This document shows, in pieces, positions 1-14,557 of a DNA stretch of 64,000 nucleotides (position 1 is its first letter; each line of letters begins with the position of its first letter). The notes beneath the pieces were generated by a model that saw only the letters and a list, made by a program, of their open reading frames with translations, searched no databases and was not told where the DNA came from. The translations under genes were made by a program, and so were the position numbers. The stretch comes from Strigops habroptila (Eukaryota > Chordata > Aves > Psittaciformes > Psittacidae). The stretch covers positions 15,704,992 to 15,768,991 of the forward strand of contig NC_044283.2 in NCBI RefSeq assembly GCF_004027225.2. The letters are read 5' to 3'.

Positions 1-3000
1 CTCATTAAAATGATGCTTCCCCAAGTGAAAAACCAAGCTATGAACACAAGGGTGTTGATTTGCCAAGGCTCGGAAGAAGAAATTGCCCATCTGGGCTCAC
101 ATGGACCCTCTAGCAGGAGGCTGGAGAGCCCAGTCAGTGCTGTGAGCTGGGTGGCAGCACGTCCCAGCACAGCGGATTTGAGCAGCTTGCCCTCTGCCAG
201 CCTGGCTGCAATCCCCTCCTGCCCTCGCCTGTTGCAGTTGTGTCGCTGGTTTGGAGGGGAAAAGGGGACAGCATTTTCCCTTATGAAATGGCAGAGCATC
301 TTCCTCTATGTGGTGTTTCCATACACACAGACACATCCTAGAACTGATAGTGAAGGATCTTCCTCTTCAGCCTGGTATTACTTTTAAACCAGGCAGCTGG
401 GCTGACAAAGACAGCACAACAGCTGGTATTAGCCACACACTATATATTACCAGCTATACCATGCATCTCTGATGTGCCCCTTAGAGATATGCCAGCTAAG
501 CTGCAGCTGGAGAAATTAGACTAAAGTTGGCTGGCATTTGTGAAGGTTTCTTAGAACAGGAGTGGACAAGGAAGACGGGGAAGAAGTAAGATGTGTGGGA
601 GCAATAATTCGAGAATCCCCCAAACCAATGGTAAGCTGAGAAAGGCAGGGAGGGCATGGCTGTGTTGGTCACTCAGGTATAAGGAAAATGAGGATACAGC
701 CTATACCCACAGCACCCGCTGCAAGATATGAAAGTGTTAACCCTTCTGGAATTGGTACAGGACATTCCACTTCTTGAATTCACACAGTAAAAATAAACCT
801 TGTGCAAGGCGTGTTGCCTGTGGGGTTTATGCTCTGCTTTTTGATTCCATCATTTTGGAATGCAAAGCCCTTCTACCAGGTCTGGGCTTTAACAGCGCCT
901 TCACTTTGCCATTGATGGATTGTCAGTCAAGGTGGAGTAGATCCTTGTGCTGAAGTTAGAAAGGTCCATGTCTGGCTGCAGCTGCTTAGGCATGCTATTT
1001 CTGTAGGGCCTGATTCACCACGGGACATTGCTGTAGCGTGGTTTTTTGAAGACTGAGGACAAAATGCTTTTCTTCCTGTGTGTCTTACCCACCATACTCT
1101 TTCTAGGCACCACGGCATGACTATTTAGATGGCAGGGCAATGGTGAGTCTGTCCCACAGCGGCTGAGTGTTTGCTGGGAAATAAGATAAATGAACAGCCT
1201 GTACACCAAATTCCTGCATGTCTAGTTGGTGGGGTAAAAGGAGAGTTTAGCCTTCCTCAGCCAGTTCACTCTGTGAGCACAGCAAGGTGCAAGCTGGACA
1301 ACAGCATTCCCAGGCAGCCAGCCACTCTGAATTACCCCCTATTGGCCAGGATAGGACTTGATCTTTGTATTTTTAAACAATAGTTCCTGCTTCTACTACT
1401 GATACCTTTGTTTACCCCTGTTCTTCTGCCACTGAAATTTTTATTTACCCCTGTTCCTGGTACTCTGATGCCTTTGGTGGGAGTTTCCATTCATTTCATA
1501 TCTTTTTGCATCACCCTTTTAACTTCCCAGCTGACCATGACCAGATAGTCTCATGTCACTTCCCTTGTCCCCAGATGTTCCTTTGGGTGGCAGGTGGCTC
1601 CTGATTCCACAGTTATGCTTCCTCTGCTGCCCAGACCCTCTAGCTTGATTTTTCTTAGAACACAGGATCCTTGAGGCTGGCAATAATTTGACATTCTTGT
1701 AATGAGATGTGGTCTACTAAGAAGGCACATGGGAAAAACACTCTGGCGTGATTTTTGCTCCTATTAACAAGTGGAGAACATGCAGTCAGATGATATCTCA
1801 TTGATTCATTTATGAGTAGTTCCTATACAAGGGAATGGAAGAGACAGTCAAGGAACATTGGACCAATTTCCATTTGGTTACTCATCGGAAAACTGGAAAT
1901 AACCACAATGCAGTCCAATGACTTGCACTGGATTTACATCAGTGCCAAAGAGAACATAATTTGGTCCACTGATTTTACATCACATCCCACTGGACATGGA
2001 CAGTACATGCAGTGGGTTAAAACCTATCTGAATGTTTCTTAAGAGTCCAGTAATAATGGTATTTACTGAAGATTATTTAAAAATACATTTCTTTCTTCAC
2101 TACTTCCACCACTCCTTTGGTCTGCTATTGTTGAAATAGTCACTGAGCACCTTGGCCATAAAAATGAACAGCAATTCAAAGTCTTTAGTGAACTCTGTAA
2201 AGTATTTGGGACTTCTCATTTAATTTTGTTGTCAGCTTAGATTTTCTTAGTCTTGTCTTTTTAACTCCAGAATGCACTACTATGTTTGGAGATATTTCAT
2301 GTAGACTTTTGAAAGAAAAAGAATACATAACATCCAACAATTACATCATGAACCAAAATTTATTTTATCTCCTTTATAAAATGGTTATCTGCACATTTTT
2401 AGTCCGTTATAAGATGTGTTGATAACAATTATTGGATCTCTGCATTGACCTTGTTAATACTATTCAGGGTGGTATTTAACAACTGTCAGTGAAAACTGCT
2501 TTACTTAAAGACCAGTTGCATAGCAACTTTTGTAGCAAACTCAAATAGAAAAATGTTCTAGCTCTATTATTACGCTCTATCCAATTCTACTCATGCCATT
2601 AAAGATGCTTCAGAAAGTACTGCACACCTGATTCAGGTCAGCTTCTGTGCTTATAGCTTGCATAATCCTATAAAGCCACTGCACATGCCTGGCTTGACTC
2701 ACATCACTACTCCCACAGAGTGATGCACTGCAACACATGCAACGTACTTGAAAGTTGACAACCCTTTCACCCAGCAATAAAAACAAAATGACGAGGGGAG
2801 GAAAACTGCCGGTGCACTCAGTCAGAGTACAAAGCAGAAGAATCACTTTAGAGCAAGAATCCCCCACGGAGCTGGAGGTCCTTGCACTGAAAATTTCTTG
2901 AGCCTTCTCCCTTTATTTTCACGGCATGCTAACAATGTGTTCGCTTTACAGCATGGCATGCTGCCAGAGCATCGCAACAATTACACTCAATGCCAGATGC

Positions 3001-5915
3001 TAAAAAAGCTTCTTGAAATATTACTAAATAAGGTATTGTGCATGTTCTACATGGGGAAAAATAAGTAAATTCCCTGAGCAGTAAGAATAAGGGAATCTCT
3101 TCAGTCTATTAGCTATTTGTCAAATGCTTATACTTCTTTATGGTGTTTTCCTTCCTTTTCATTTAATTCTCCAACTTTCAGTCTCAGCTTGATGATTTTT
3201 TTTTTTAACTAAAATAATCTCTAATTTGCCATCACTTTATTATGGTTTGAGATTTATGTTGGTCCATTTAGAGGAGTAACAACACACCAAGTTTCACTAT
3301 TTAGAAAAAAACCAATATCAGAAGGCTAATTATTCGGAACAAAATGATGCTGAAGGCTAAAAGTTAGTACTGTTACTGGGCATGTTACTATATTTCCTAC
3401 GAGAAGGGTTTGTTTTCAGGATCACAAAACACTTTATGCAGACTGACATGACGGATAACTGTCTCACTCACTCTCTGAGCACTGTACTTGCTTAGTGAAA
3501 GTGAGCAAGCCCTGGGTATGAGGGAGGACAAGTCCTGGGTCCCAAAGGATTATGATCGTAACACTAGCATCCAAAGCTGGAACCCAAGAGGCTTTTTTTC
3601 CATAGCAGCATATTCAGCACTAGCAATAAATAAACGGCAGCACACCCACATCAGTCTGGCTCGCAGCCTGCTCTTGAAAGGACCATGCAATAGCCCTGGA
3701 GACAACACCGGCCTTTTCTTGCTCATGGTCTTCCTCCCCTCCCATCTCCTCTATCACAGTATGCTCCTACAGAAGAACCATGGGCCTTCTCACCACTCAC
3801 CCCACCTGAACGCAGCAGGGCTTGCCTTGCTTGGGTTTGAAGGCTTTACAGCACAGGCTGGGTCTGATCACTCTGCGTGTACACAGCAGGCACATCGCTA
3901 TAGGGGCCTCTCCTCTACAGAGGGCAATGAACCGCATCCAGTGAGGCACAGGCACTGGGGTACCACAGCCATAGCAGAACAAGGAAACAAGCTAATAAAA
4001 TACCGTCTGGTCCATGAGAAGGACTCCTGGATGCTCTTGAGGCTGTGTAGTGCTTGCTGTCACCTGGCCACAGTGTGGTTTGAGAGACAGGAGTTGAACC
4101 TGAACTCAACATTTGTATAAACTATTTTCTACACATCTATCTATCTACCGCATTAGCTCTCCCACAGGCTGCCACGATCACTTTATTTGCTGTTTAAAAT
4201 CTTAAAAGGAAATTGAAAAGTCTCCAGCTTAATCACTAAATGTGCAGTGGGGACAAGCGGAAAAGCTAAATTTATCACTGGAAAAACAAAGCCAATATTC
4301 TTGTGAGTGGTTGGGAATCAGTTTGGCACTGCAGTTACAGCACTTCAGTGTCTTATTTTTGTTACAAAAATTGTTTTTCTCAGTTTTCTTCAAGACCAAC
4401 CAGTAATAATTTGTTTTGTTGTGTGTGTTTTGGTCTGACAGTCTGCATGTCTCTCTCATTCAGTCTGATTCCTCAGTTTGCTAAGGGACAGCTGATAAAA
4501 CTCAGTTTTAGATAAACCAAAAAATTATGTTTATGCCATAAATACCCTCTGTGATTATGAGAAGACATACAGTCAGTCCCTTTTCATTGGCAGTGAAATC
4601 AGTGTATAAAGCATGCTTGCCTATCATTGTTCATTGTTGCAGTATTGTTTTCTCAGGGACATGATGCCAAAGTCTCCTTTTCCAGTACTGTCCTTGTCTG
4701 AACCTTTAAACCCTTTCTTTCCAAATGATGAAAAGTAGTTCCCAGTACACCCTGTAAAATCCTCTGTCTCTCCTTAGGGTATTCATATCCACTACTCTCA
4801 ATAAAAAGTAAAAAGAAATATGTGATCTCGTGACCACAGCAATCATACCAATTGCTGTGGCGAGATTTTCCAAGTCACTAATAATTTACAAAGGATTCCC
4901 TACCCTTTTCCCTTATCTCCTATCAGCATTCAGAAATGTCTTAGTTTATGGTTCGGCAATATCAGAAACCATTATAGTCAGGTCGCATATTTCATTGTCA
5001 AAATCAGCAAAGACCTTGATACTGAGGATGTACAAGAGACATTACCTCTCACAGCAGCTGCAAAGCACTCTAAGTAATCAGCACTTTTAATTACGAATAA
5101 GCAACCGAACCAGAGACTGCACCAATGCTTCAGATGTGAACTGAGAGTTGCCCTCAGCTGGAGGGAAACTGGACTGTGGTTGAAGGCCAGGCACACAAGC
5201 CACCACCCATCAGGCTGCTTCTTTAACTCAGAGGGGTTTTGGAGAGCAGCAGGCAGGCTGTTGTCGCTCACCATGAAATTTCAATAGCGAATTATACCGC
5301 AAATGGAACAGAAAAAATGTTAGTCCATTTCTTTCAACGGTTTTACTTTCTTTCAGTAGCATTCAGCAACATTCCTTTCAGTATGTTTTAAATTTATCCA
5401 TACTCCATCATCTTATTATAACCATCACAGTGGCACAGCAAGAGCTGGATGGGGCAGGATGGACAGAGTAGGAGAGCTCTTCCTTAGAAGTAGCTTTTGG
5501 GAGTCATTAGTGTCTTTCTTCTCTCCATTTGTGCTTTTGAGTATTAACTAACTCCTCAGCACCAGTGCAAGGCAGGAAATGATTGCCCTTCATACAGAAA
5601 TAGGGAAGGATCCAGTGATTTGCCCAAAGCTACAAAGAGAATTATTATTAGGATGAGAACTGACGATTTTTCTGAGCACCTGGTCCTGTAGTGCAACCTC
5701 CCTTCCCTCATCTTCTGCTATGTTATCCTCCACCCGAGAATGGCACTGATTGCAGCAGTGCTTGCTATTTGAAGTTGAATTTTGCTGCTAAGGTTAATTT
5801 CCATTCAATAAGATGACTCCTACCAATACATTTTGCAGCTAAGAGAAACATTCAAATATGCCTTTGATTAACAGTGATGTAAGACTCTCCTAAAGGGAGA
5901 TGTTGCAGCATGACC
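1..5915. other. Left flank, no gene recognised
   Basis: No open frame here reads like a recognisable protein, and no splice-bounded exon could be supported. The longest frame (plus strand, 3488-4120, 210 codons) has an unstructured, low-conservation look and overlaps open frames on the other strand. Untranslated first exons of C1QTNF7 could lie anywhere in this flank, because the first coding exon of that gene begins with an acceptor; none can be placed from sequence alone. Confidence 0.5.
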
Positions 5916-6188
5916 TCAATACTTTGTCAGGAACAACCTGATCCCTACAACAGCATTTTTTATGCCATCTAGTGGCCATAGAAAATCGAATATCAAGCTC
6001 ACACCCAGTGTGCCACCCAGCAAAGATGCCACAGCAAATCTTGCTGACGATCTGATGATCCTTGCCCCAATTAGGGCTGCTTCTGCCTCTTTTTCCTTTG
6101 CTGTTTCTGTTGCCAGCTTTTCCTTGGCTGCGAGCTGTGCTGCTAACACTCTGGAAAGCTGCAGTAAGAAGTAGCCTGAAAAATTCAA
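5916..6188 (-). other. Candidate unassigned coding exon or coding remnant
   Basis: I do not recognise this protein. The minus strand is open from about 6188 to a stop at 5916. The frame reads as a charged alanine/lysine/glutamate-rich helix (LAAKEKLATETAKEKEAEAA) followed by a hydrophobic segment (FAVASLLGGTLGVSLIFDF), like a short coiled coil plus membrane anchor. Going with transcription on the minus strand, two acceptor-like sites precede the best part: a T-rich stretch ending in CAG, and another CAG 17 bases later. There is no ATG, so it would have to be an internal or last exon. No convincing donor and no AATAAA was found downstream. It could be a real last exon, a decayed gene fragment, or chance. 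Confidence 0.25.
5964..5975 (+). promoter_or_regulatory. CTCF-like core motif
   Basis: The 12 bases GCCATCTAGTGG match the CTCF core pattern GCC-M-Y-CT-NN-TGG at every fixed position. A single core match of this length occurs by chance now and then, and occupancy cannot be judged from sequence. It overlaps the minus-strand open frame described at 5916-6188. Confidence 0.3.
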
Positions 6189-9100
6189 GTAAATGGATAT
6201 TCTCAGTATTTTAAGTATTCTAAAGTAAAGCAGATGGATATTCTCAGGAGCATTCTCAACTTACATAAATGTCATGTTTCTGTGGAATAGAGAACATGGT
6301 TTCTTGGAGAGTGTGAAGGAAACTGTGGTCATTGATGAAACAACTGACAAATAATAGTAGCTTATAGACACAGAAGATGAGTCATTTGTTTCTTGAGGAA
6401 ATCGACACAACCAGGCTGACCACTTGGTCCCTATGGGGAGGACAAGCAATGCATGGGCAGGACCTCGGGAATGGGTTTGGACTTGGGGTTATTTTCAGAC
6501 ACCTTTTTGATTAACTTCTCAAAGACACAGATAGGGACTGATTTATGCATGTAACCATGATCTTTAAAACTGCAATAAAAAGCAATACTGCTCTAGCAAG
6601 AGCAGTAAGGAAAGACTGCATTATGTATGCTTAATTAAAAACTGGCTTGGAGAGCTAAGGAAAGCCAGGCAGCACCATTAGCAATAGTGACATTTTTCCT
6701 GCTTTTCAGTGTAGCAGCACTACCTGCCTTCTTGAATAAAAAGCAACTGTTGAACAATAGGAAAAAAACATAAATTTAGCATGCTTGAAAATAGGTCAGC
6801 TCAATAACTAAGGTCATGACCTCATAGATGTTTTTGTAAGGCATTTAAGGTGCTTTTAAGTGAATACATTTTAACTAAGAACTGTCACGAGAACCAATAT
6901 GATAGTTCTTAATGCAGGCATTATTTAAGACACAAAGAACATGTTAATTTGTCACAGTTGACTTTAGTGTTACATAGAAAGTTTAATACCATCTCCTAAG
7001 ATAGTTTTGGCCAAGTGAAGCTAGTAGCTCACCAGACTTGGTCAACATTGTGTCATACTTTGTCTGTATACACATTAACACATACACATTAACACATTTC
7101 TAAAAACATAACAGCTTCAACAGAAAAGCTCCCTTGTTTGGCTTGGACTGCCTTTGACAATCCTTCATCAGCCCCTGTGGCCCTAGCTCAAGCCAGTGCC
7201 AAGACCTCGGCACGTGAGCAGCCCAAAGCAGTTGAGTGGCCTGCCACTCTTCTAAACTGCTCACCCACAGGCTTCGGCAGCAGGACAGGTTTCTGCTCCC
7301 ACCCCAGTGCAGAAGGGCTGCAAACAGATGGCCTCCTCTAGATCCAGCTGTGCCAACACAAGCTTGTTCCCATTGTTCCCTGGTCAGTTAGGGCTCGTCG
7401 CTCCTTGCCAGACACAACGAGCCAGGGCAAACAGAGTTCTCTTATTCCCACTGTACAGGCCAACCTGGTTCATTTTGACTGAAAGAGGCCAGCTGGTGCA
7501 CTTTGGAGCACTCAGCAGAGCTCATGCTCTGCCAAGGTGGCCAGCATGGGCGGGCAGGCAGTGACCTTTCCAGCCATCACCACCTGAGTCGCACGTCTGC
7601 ACCCTCTTGAAGCTGAAGAGGATGTGGGACCACTATGCCAGCAGAGCTGCAAGGGCAATAACCTCCAGCGGTGTGGCTTGTAATCTTCATCTGGCACAGC
7701 TCTCTACAAAATGAACATCTGTCCACAGCCTAAAGATATGTTTCAGAACTGATTTAATTAGACCAGCGCAAGCACCCATCTGGACACTTTTTGTGCTTTG
7801 GCTCCTATTCACCTAGCAAACAACGGCAACGAATAGAAATTGTTTTCATCTGCCCCAGTTGCAAAGTGGCCAGGAGGAACACAGGATGCATCAGCCATGC
7901 TAGTACCTTAACTTTGACAAGTATGTCTGGTGAATCCCGATGAGTGCCTTATGAAGTTACCACTCGCTAAGACCTCCTGCCCAAGGTGGCCACAGCTGCA
8001 GAAAGGGCATGGGGAGGAACGCATGCCTGCTCCATTCCTCTCAGCTCTGCAAAGCCCAGTGTCTCAGCTGAAATGGCTGATTTCAGTGGGTACAACGAGT
8101 GCAAGAAAGGTTTACACTGCAGTATGCCCTGGTCAGCTATTTACTGCATGGAAACGCTTCCCTTACCCATCTGGCTCCTATGTTCTCTTACACAATGGTA
8201 CAAAGCATGCAAATGCTGCCCGTATGATTTGATGCAGTGTCGAATGGGTTAAATGAGCTATGGAAGTGGCTAATCTACAAAGAAAGGGAGCCCCAGCAGA
8301 CGCATTACATGTTAAATTGGTACACACATTTCCGCAGCAAGAGCATGACCGTATCCCTAGTTTATATAACTCCTTATTCCAGCTTAGGCCAAATAAAAAT
8401 AAATTGCTTGATTAGAGATCAATGAAAGTGTCCACTGAGGATCTGGCATTTATTTAACTAAAGTATTTGAAGATAAACTAATGCAAGTTTGTGCATAAAT
8501 GTTAGAAAAACATGTCATATATCTTAAAAGGAAAAATATCACCTACGACAACCATCATTTTTTCAGCACCATTTGGAGGTTGCAGATAACCCAGGTCTCT
8601 AATAGATTTTTTCTAAACTCTTAATAAACACCTACAATTTAGGTTGCTTTTAATATCCCTCATGCTTACCATCCATTGTTAATTTCCTTTTTAAGAAAAA
8701 CAATTGGAATTTTACTAGTTACAGATGGCAGAGATAAAATTGGTCTTTACAAATATGTGTTTAAAATGGGCTTTTCAGGGAGAGTACTGTTTATGTTTGC
8801 TAATGTTATTCAGGCTGTCTATTTGTAAACAGGAGCCAAAGGTTTACAAGTTTTAGCCTGTGGTAAATCAGAAGAATGAGGGAAGACCATGAGCATTGAA
8901 AACCCCTGATAGACTAGAGCTGCTATCCTACATAGACAGACCACAGAAAAGAGCAAGCAATGAGCAGAAGGGAACAGACACTCATCACAAAATTCCTGTT
9001 GTTTTTATGCAGAGAATAGTATCAGTAACTCATCAAACAATCAGATTGGACTTTATGTTCCCTTGGCCTTTTCCTGGACTAGACCAGGATGGTAAACAGG

Positions 9101-12100
9101 AATGTACGCAGGCAGACAGGGAGATCCCAGGGTTCCTGAGCTGGCTGCCGTTCCTGGGAAGTGGTTCAACTTCATGGGCAAGAGGGACACTGAAGAAAGC
9201 CTCCATTTGGCCTCTCTCCACTGCGGGTTTTAGCTGCTGTTGCAGGTGAGAAGGCTGAGGAGCCTCAGCCACGTCCTGCTGCTCCTTGGACAGGCCTGTC
9301 CCCTGCCTGCTGTTGGAAAGCAGACGTTCCTCCAGGCAAGAGCACAAACTCCCCTTTTGCTTATCGCAAAGAGACTTGTGCAACCTCTTCCTTTGTTCTC
9401 TGGCTACATTCATTCTTCCCTGAGAGGTATCAAAGCAAAGCTGTACAAAACCCACAGTTACAGACCATTTCTCGCTTAGGAACGGAAGCAGCATCGTTTC
9501 CAGGGACTCGCTACATGCAGCAGGTCTCAAATGCCCATTTGCCCCCAGGTCTGTGTGCTTTTGGGCACCCAAAGAGTTACAGACAGCCTAGCTCTCCTCA
9601 GGCCTCACTGAAAGGTTTAAAAAATTATAGAGAAAAGAAAGCTCAGAGCTTACAGATGAAAATCCAAACCAGAACAACCTCCTCACTTAATGGGATCCTT
9701 GTTTTTTTCCAGAACCACTACGTTTGCTGACAGGCAGTGAGTCATTATTGCCCTTTTTCCACAGTGGAGGGCCTCTGGAGGGGAGGCTGGTTTCACTGTG
9801 ATTACTTCTGCACAAGTGGTACCACCTGCACAGCATCTCTGGTTCCAGGGCTCGAAAGAGAGGACTAGCCTTCAAAAGCCCACAAACGATGGGAGGGCAA
9901 CAGCAGCGCACGTGGGCTTGGGGTTATACCCTACACCCTGTGACCTTCCAACACATCCCTCTTCTGTACCTGCTGGCATACTGCATCTCTGTCATGGTTT
10001 GAAGGTAGACCTCAAGCAGGGAGAATTGACTATGACACCTGGGCTCATTACAGCTTGAGCATTCCCTGCAACAGTCTACTTTGGCCAGATTTCTGGCAGG
10101 AAAAACAAGTTCCACATCAGAGTTTTCCATTTAAGGACTTTTCCAGTCATCTTTCAACTTGGCCAGCTGTAGAATCATGCAGGGGGACAAGCCTTTGCAC
10201 TGCCACCTCTCTGCCACCACGCTGCTCTCCAGACAGACGCCCCTTTCTCTCTGTCCTGTGTGGACATAGTGGCAATCTAAAGAGACGTACAGAGATGGCC
10301 CTGGATGCTCCTGGGCTTCTCATGCTGCTGCATCTCTCCTTCCCCTTCATCTCCAGCCTCAGTGTCTGACACTTAAAGAGAAAACCCAGAGGAAGCCACA
10401 TCCCAATAGACAGGAAACAAAGGGAATTAGGGTCTTGTCCCCATATACCTGTTTGGAGCAGGACGGATTTTGACTTTTGGGCTCCTGATGCTGGAGGAGA
10501 GCTCAGTATTTTCAGGAGCCCAGCAAGGAGAGTGCTGGCAGTCACTGGATGAGGAGAAGGAGGCAGAGAAAATGGAGAAAGAGGAGGAAAGCCATCCTGA
10601 CAGGGAATGGCAAATGTCTCATAATGTCCCTAGCCAGCATTGTGGCTGTGAGGACATGCAGTCATGAGTGATGCCGCTGCGTTCAGCTGGCTACTCGTGG
10701 AGAGCAAAGCAAGAGTCTGTAGGATCTGACATTCTGTGCTTAAAACAGATAAATAAACAGGCTTGATTTTGAATAATAATGAGACATATCTGTATGAAGA
10801 AACCATGATTGTTTTGTTAGAAGTGCAGCAACGAAAACAGTATTTTATGGCTTAGTTCTCTTAGTTTCTCTAAGACTGTCCTTTCAGCTGTCTGTAGCAA
10901 ACAGAAGAGAGTTTGTGCAGCTTCGATGAGTTCAGAGGGGGTTTTCTTTCTGTAAGAGCCACCGATGTCTCCTGGAAAACATTATATTTACTTTTTACTA
11001 CTTTTTTTTGAATTTTAAGTCTAGCAGAATGACAGTGGGGAGATCCTGCCCCATGCTGTATGCCTTTGGCAGAGGCCAGATAGCACAATCTCAGGCAGCT
11101 GCATTTTTTGCAGTTGTACTTCTGCATTTTTGTTAGAGATGATAGGTTTGTGCTGATCTGAGGACATAACATGAAAGCTGCTCTTGTGTGTCATTCAGAA
11201 TTTTGCTTACTAATGTTAATACACTAGAGGAAAAGAGCAGATGGCTCTTATAATACAGTGGACCGTATAACCACTAGAATATTTGTTTGTAAATTAAGAA
11301 TATCTAACAAAGAAATATTTGTGGCAGTCGTAAGGAGTCCAAAGATACTGCTTTTCTGAGAAAAATAACATACTAAGGAGCAGATCAATCACTGTCTCTT
11401 ATAATGCAAGAAATAGATGGAATAAAATGAAATTACCAGTTAAAAATATTTTAAAGGGAGACAAAAAGGTTTAAGGGAGACAAATGCATTATGTGCATAA
11501 CAAATCCAACAGATTTACCAGTGGGGAGTGCAGTGAAAAGCCAGAGTTTAAACTCTTTCCAAGTCTACGGATGAAGAGTCCAGCAAGGCTGGCAGAAAGC
11601 AAAGACTCAGAAAATATCTCCAGTTGAGACGACCTCAGCCCCAGAGCACTGGAAGCAGGAAGATAACCTCCTGGTGAGGATGCTTCCCACATCCTCGGGA
11701 GGAGTGCAAGAGCCTGCTACAGGACGCTACCAGAAGAGGGTACAGGGCTAGAAGGGCTTTTGATCATATTTACCAGTCATTCATATGTAACATTAATCCC
11801 AAAACAGAGACATGAAATGATTGTTATGGATGACTTCATAATTTTCCCCAGAGAACAAACCGGGACACCAATTAATGTTATGGAGAAGGAACAGCAGTGG
11901 CTTATGAACTTCTCCAGAGACCTAGTTTCATGCATTAATAAAATAAGCAGAATAGATAAAAACTATAAGAGAGTAGCTGTGCCAATAAAATTGTCTCCAA
12001 GTGAAGTGTTTTGATATTCTCTCCCATGAACTGATAAATTTATAAAACTTATTTTTAACTTTACAATGTGTGTACATATATATATACACATAAACACATT

Positions 12101-14557
12101 TAAACTTTCCCAAAGACAGGGGAAAAACAGAAGCCTCATAAGAAATCACAGCATCGCACAGAAAGAAAAGGAGAATTCTAAGCAGGAAAGAAATTACGCT
12201 TGAGCATAGGAGGGTTTTCAATTGCAATTATCGTGTTCAAGACATAATGTGCATTTTAAGCAATAAAGAAAAACACAAATATCAAAATAAAACTTTCTGC
12301 AGTGCCCAGTGAAGATACCTATCAGAAACATAAAACCAACAAAACAGCTTATTCCATGCCAGCTTACTGTTTATCAGCTAGAAACAAATCTAAGTGCATC
12401 GTTAATTCAGGTCATCAGAGAATAGACCTGTATTAAAGAAAATTAACTCCATTGGTCAAAGTCAAATAGAAAAAACCTCTTTAATAATATATTTGACATA
12501 AAATGCATCCACCATGCTCCAGGGCATTGAAAAAAAGCTAAGTGAGAACAAGACCCCTTTGGCTGGTAAGAGTACAGATGTATATGTTTATGCACACACA
12601 CACACTTGCCTGTGATAAAATTATGCCCTGACTGAGGGATAAGGAACTGATCCGAGAGACTTTGAATTATAGGAATTTTTTATATCTTGATTTCATGCCA
12701 TAAAACTTAAATAGTTTTATCACTGAAAGGAAAGGTCATTTTAACCAAGGCAAGAGAAAGCTTCTCCATGTTTTATGTATTTTCAACTTTATTTGCAAGT
12801 CAATACGTTCTGAATCTCCTTAGGTTTCCATTAAAGTGGAAATTGCAAAACCCTTTACCCTGGTGGAAACTTTAAGTTAATATGCTCTAAGCCTTGCACG
12901 ACTCCTCTTTTTTTATATATTTTATTTGTATTCACAAGTATGTAAGGAAATTTCTGGGAAACAGATGATTAGAGGTGATTCTGGCATACTGTTTGTCTTA
13001 GACGAGCCAGAATTTCTTAAGAAATAAATTCAAATCAAGGTTGCTGTTTAAAATGCAAAAAGGCTCAGGGCAGGCAGCTGCCATGGAGCTGCAACTGTAA
13101 AATAACACTGAGTTTATTGTCATTATTGTAAATTTTGTCAGTAGATACTTGAATCTGGAGCAAAACTCCAGATACTTCAATAAGGCAAAGACATATTCGC
13201 TAATTATGGAATTGCAAAGAGGGCTATTTATAACCCATTTTATTTTTAAAAAATGTGTGTACTTGGGCATAACATACCACAAACCACTACCCTGGGCTGC
13301 ATCTGCAATGCAGGCACACCCCAAGACTGTGTCATCTGTGGATATGACTGTGCTACCTATGTGTTCAAAGGAACCCCTCTTGTGCTGTGTCTGGGCAATG
13401 CATCTGGCACCCTTTGGACACAGTGCACCACACAACTCAGGGTCCACCCAAATGTACATTTACTGGCCATGTGGACTAACCTTAGCATGCTGCATTCAGG
13501 TCAGATGTCTCCATCTATGCTATTTGCTACACAGTGGCATCTTTATCAGTGTGGGGAGGACCAGCTGGGTTGGGGACCTCCTAGGGTGACTCTAACACCT
13601 CGTGATTCAAGCTTAGGTGGGACTTGTTGTCAGGCTGAGATCAAGGCAAATTCAAATGAAATTAAATTGGTTGCTAAGCACTCTGTGATCTTCAGATCAT
13701 CCAGGAATGCACACCTATGTCCCATGAAGACCCTGCTGAGATCACCCTGAAGCATGACACACATGCAGAACAAACTCAAGTTAAAGCCTGTTCATTACCA
13801 GCCAAAAGTCAGACTTTCCTAATGAAGAATAGCAAGCTGACTGACAGCTTCTTCGTGCTATTTTCTAGAGGAACCCAAGGAAATAATCACTTCCCAGATA
13901 GGACAGGTTTAAAAAACCAGTCAAATTATTGTTGCAAGAACCTAAATGAGAAAACACCTTCAAGGCCAGATATAAATACAAGACACATGGTTTCAATAGA
14001 GCTATGCCAAACTACATGAGGCCCAAATTTTGTTCTTAATGATAAGCAGGATTATGGCTGATGATCTGTACAAAGACAGAAACGACCAGTTATCAGACAC
14101 TAGACCTCATCTGCACCGTACTGAAAAAACTGAAGGAATTATGCTGACTTCATCTATTTTAATGTCCCATGAGAGAACTGATTTGAAATACGAAATGGCA
14201 ATTCACAATTACTTAAGAAAAGCAGAATCTGAAAAGTGTTTTTGAAATAACATTCTTTTACATCAGCAGAACGATATTATCCCTGATATTATTGACGTTG
14301 TTGGTTTACTGATGAAAAAATAAAAGCATGTAAGATTAAACAATTGCCATGAAATAGACATTTCTAATCAAGAAATCAGATGTACTGAAAGAAAACTCTG
14401 TGCTCTGTTTTCTTTCTTCCTCTCTGTGAATCTGATCAAACACCATTAATAAGAGAGACATTTGCATTTCATTTCAGTACATACAGAATCAGGCCGACAA
14501 ATTATTTTGTTTTAAATCGAAGTTATATCACAGGAAAAACTGTCATTCTTCTAAGTG

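Noticed and set aside
3488..4120. 210-codon open frame on the plus strand
   Set aside because: No domain or family resemblance, no splice or poly(A) context, and a frame of this length is not very unlikely by chance in 64 kb read in six frames.
9033..9572. 179-codon open frame on the minus strand
   Set aside because: It lies in a GC-richer patch with open frames on both strands and reads as unstructured sequence without recognisable motifs.
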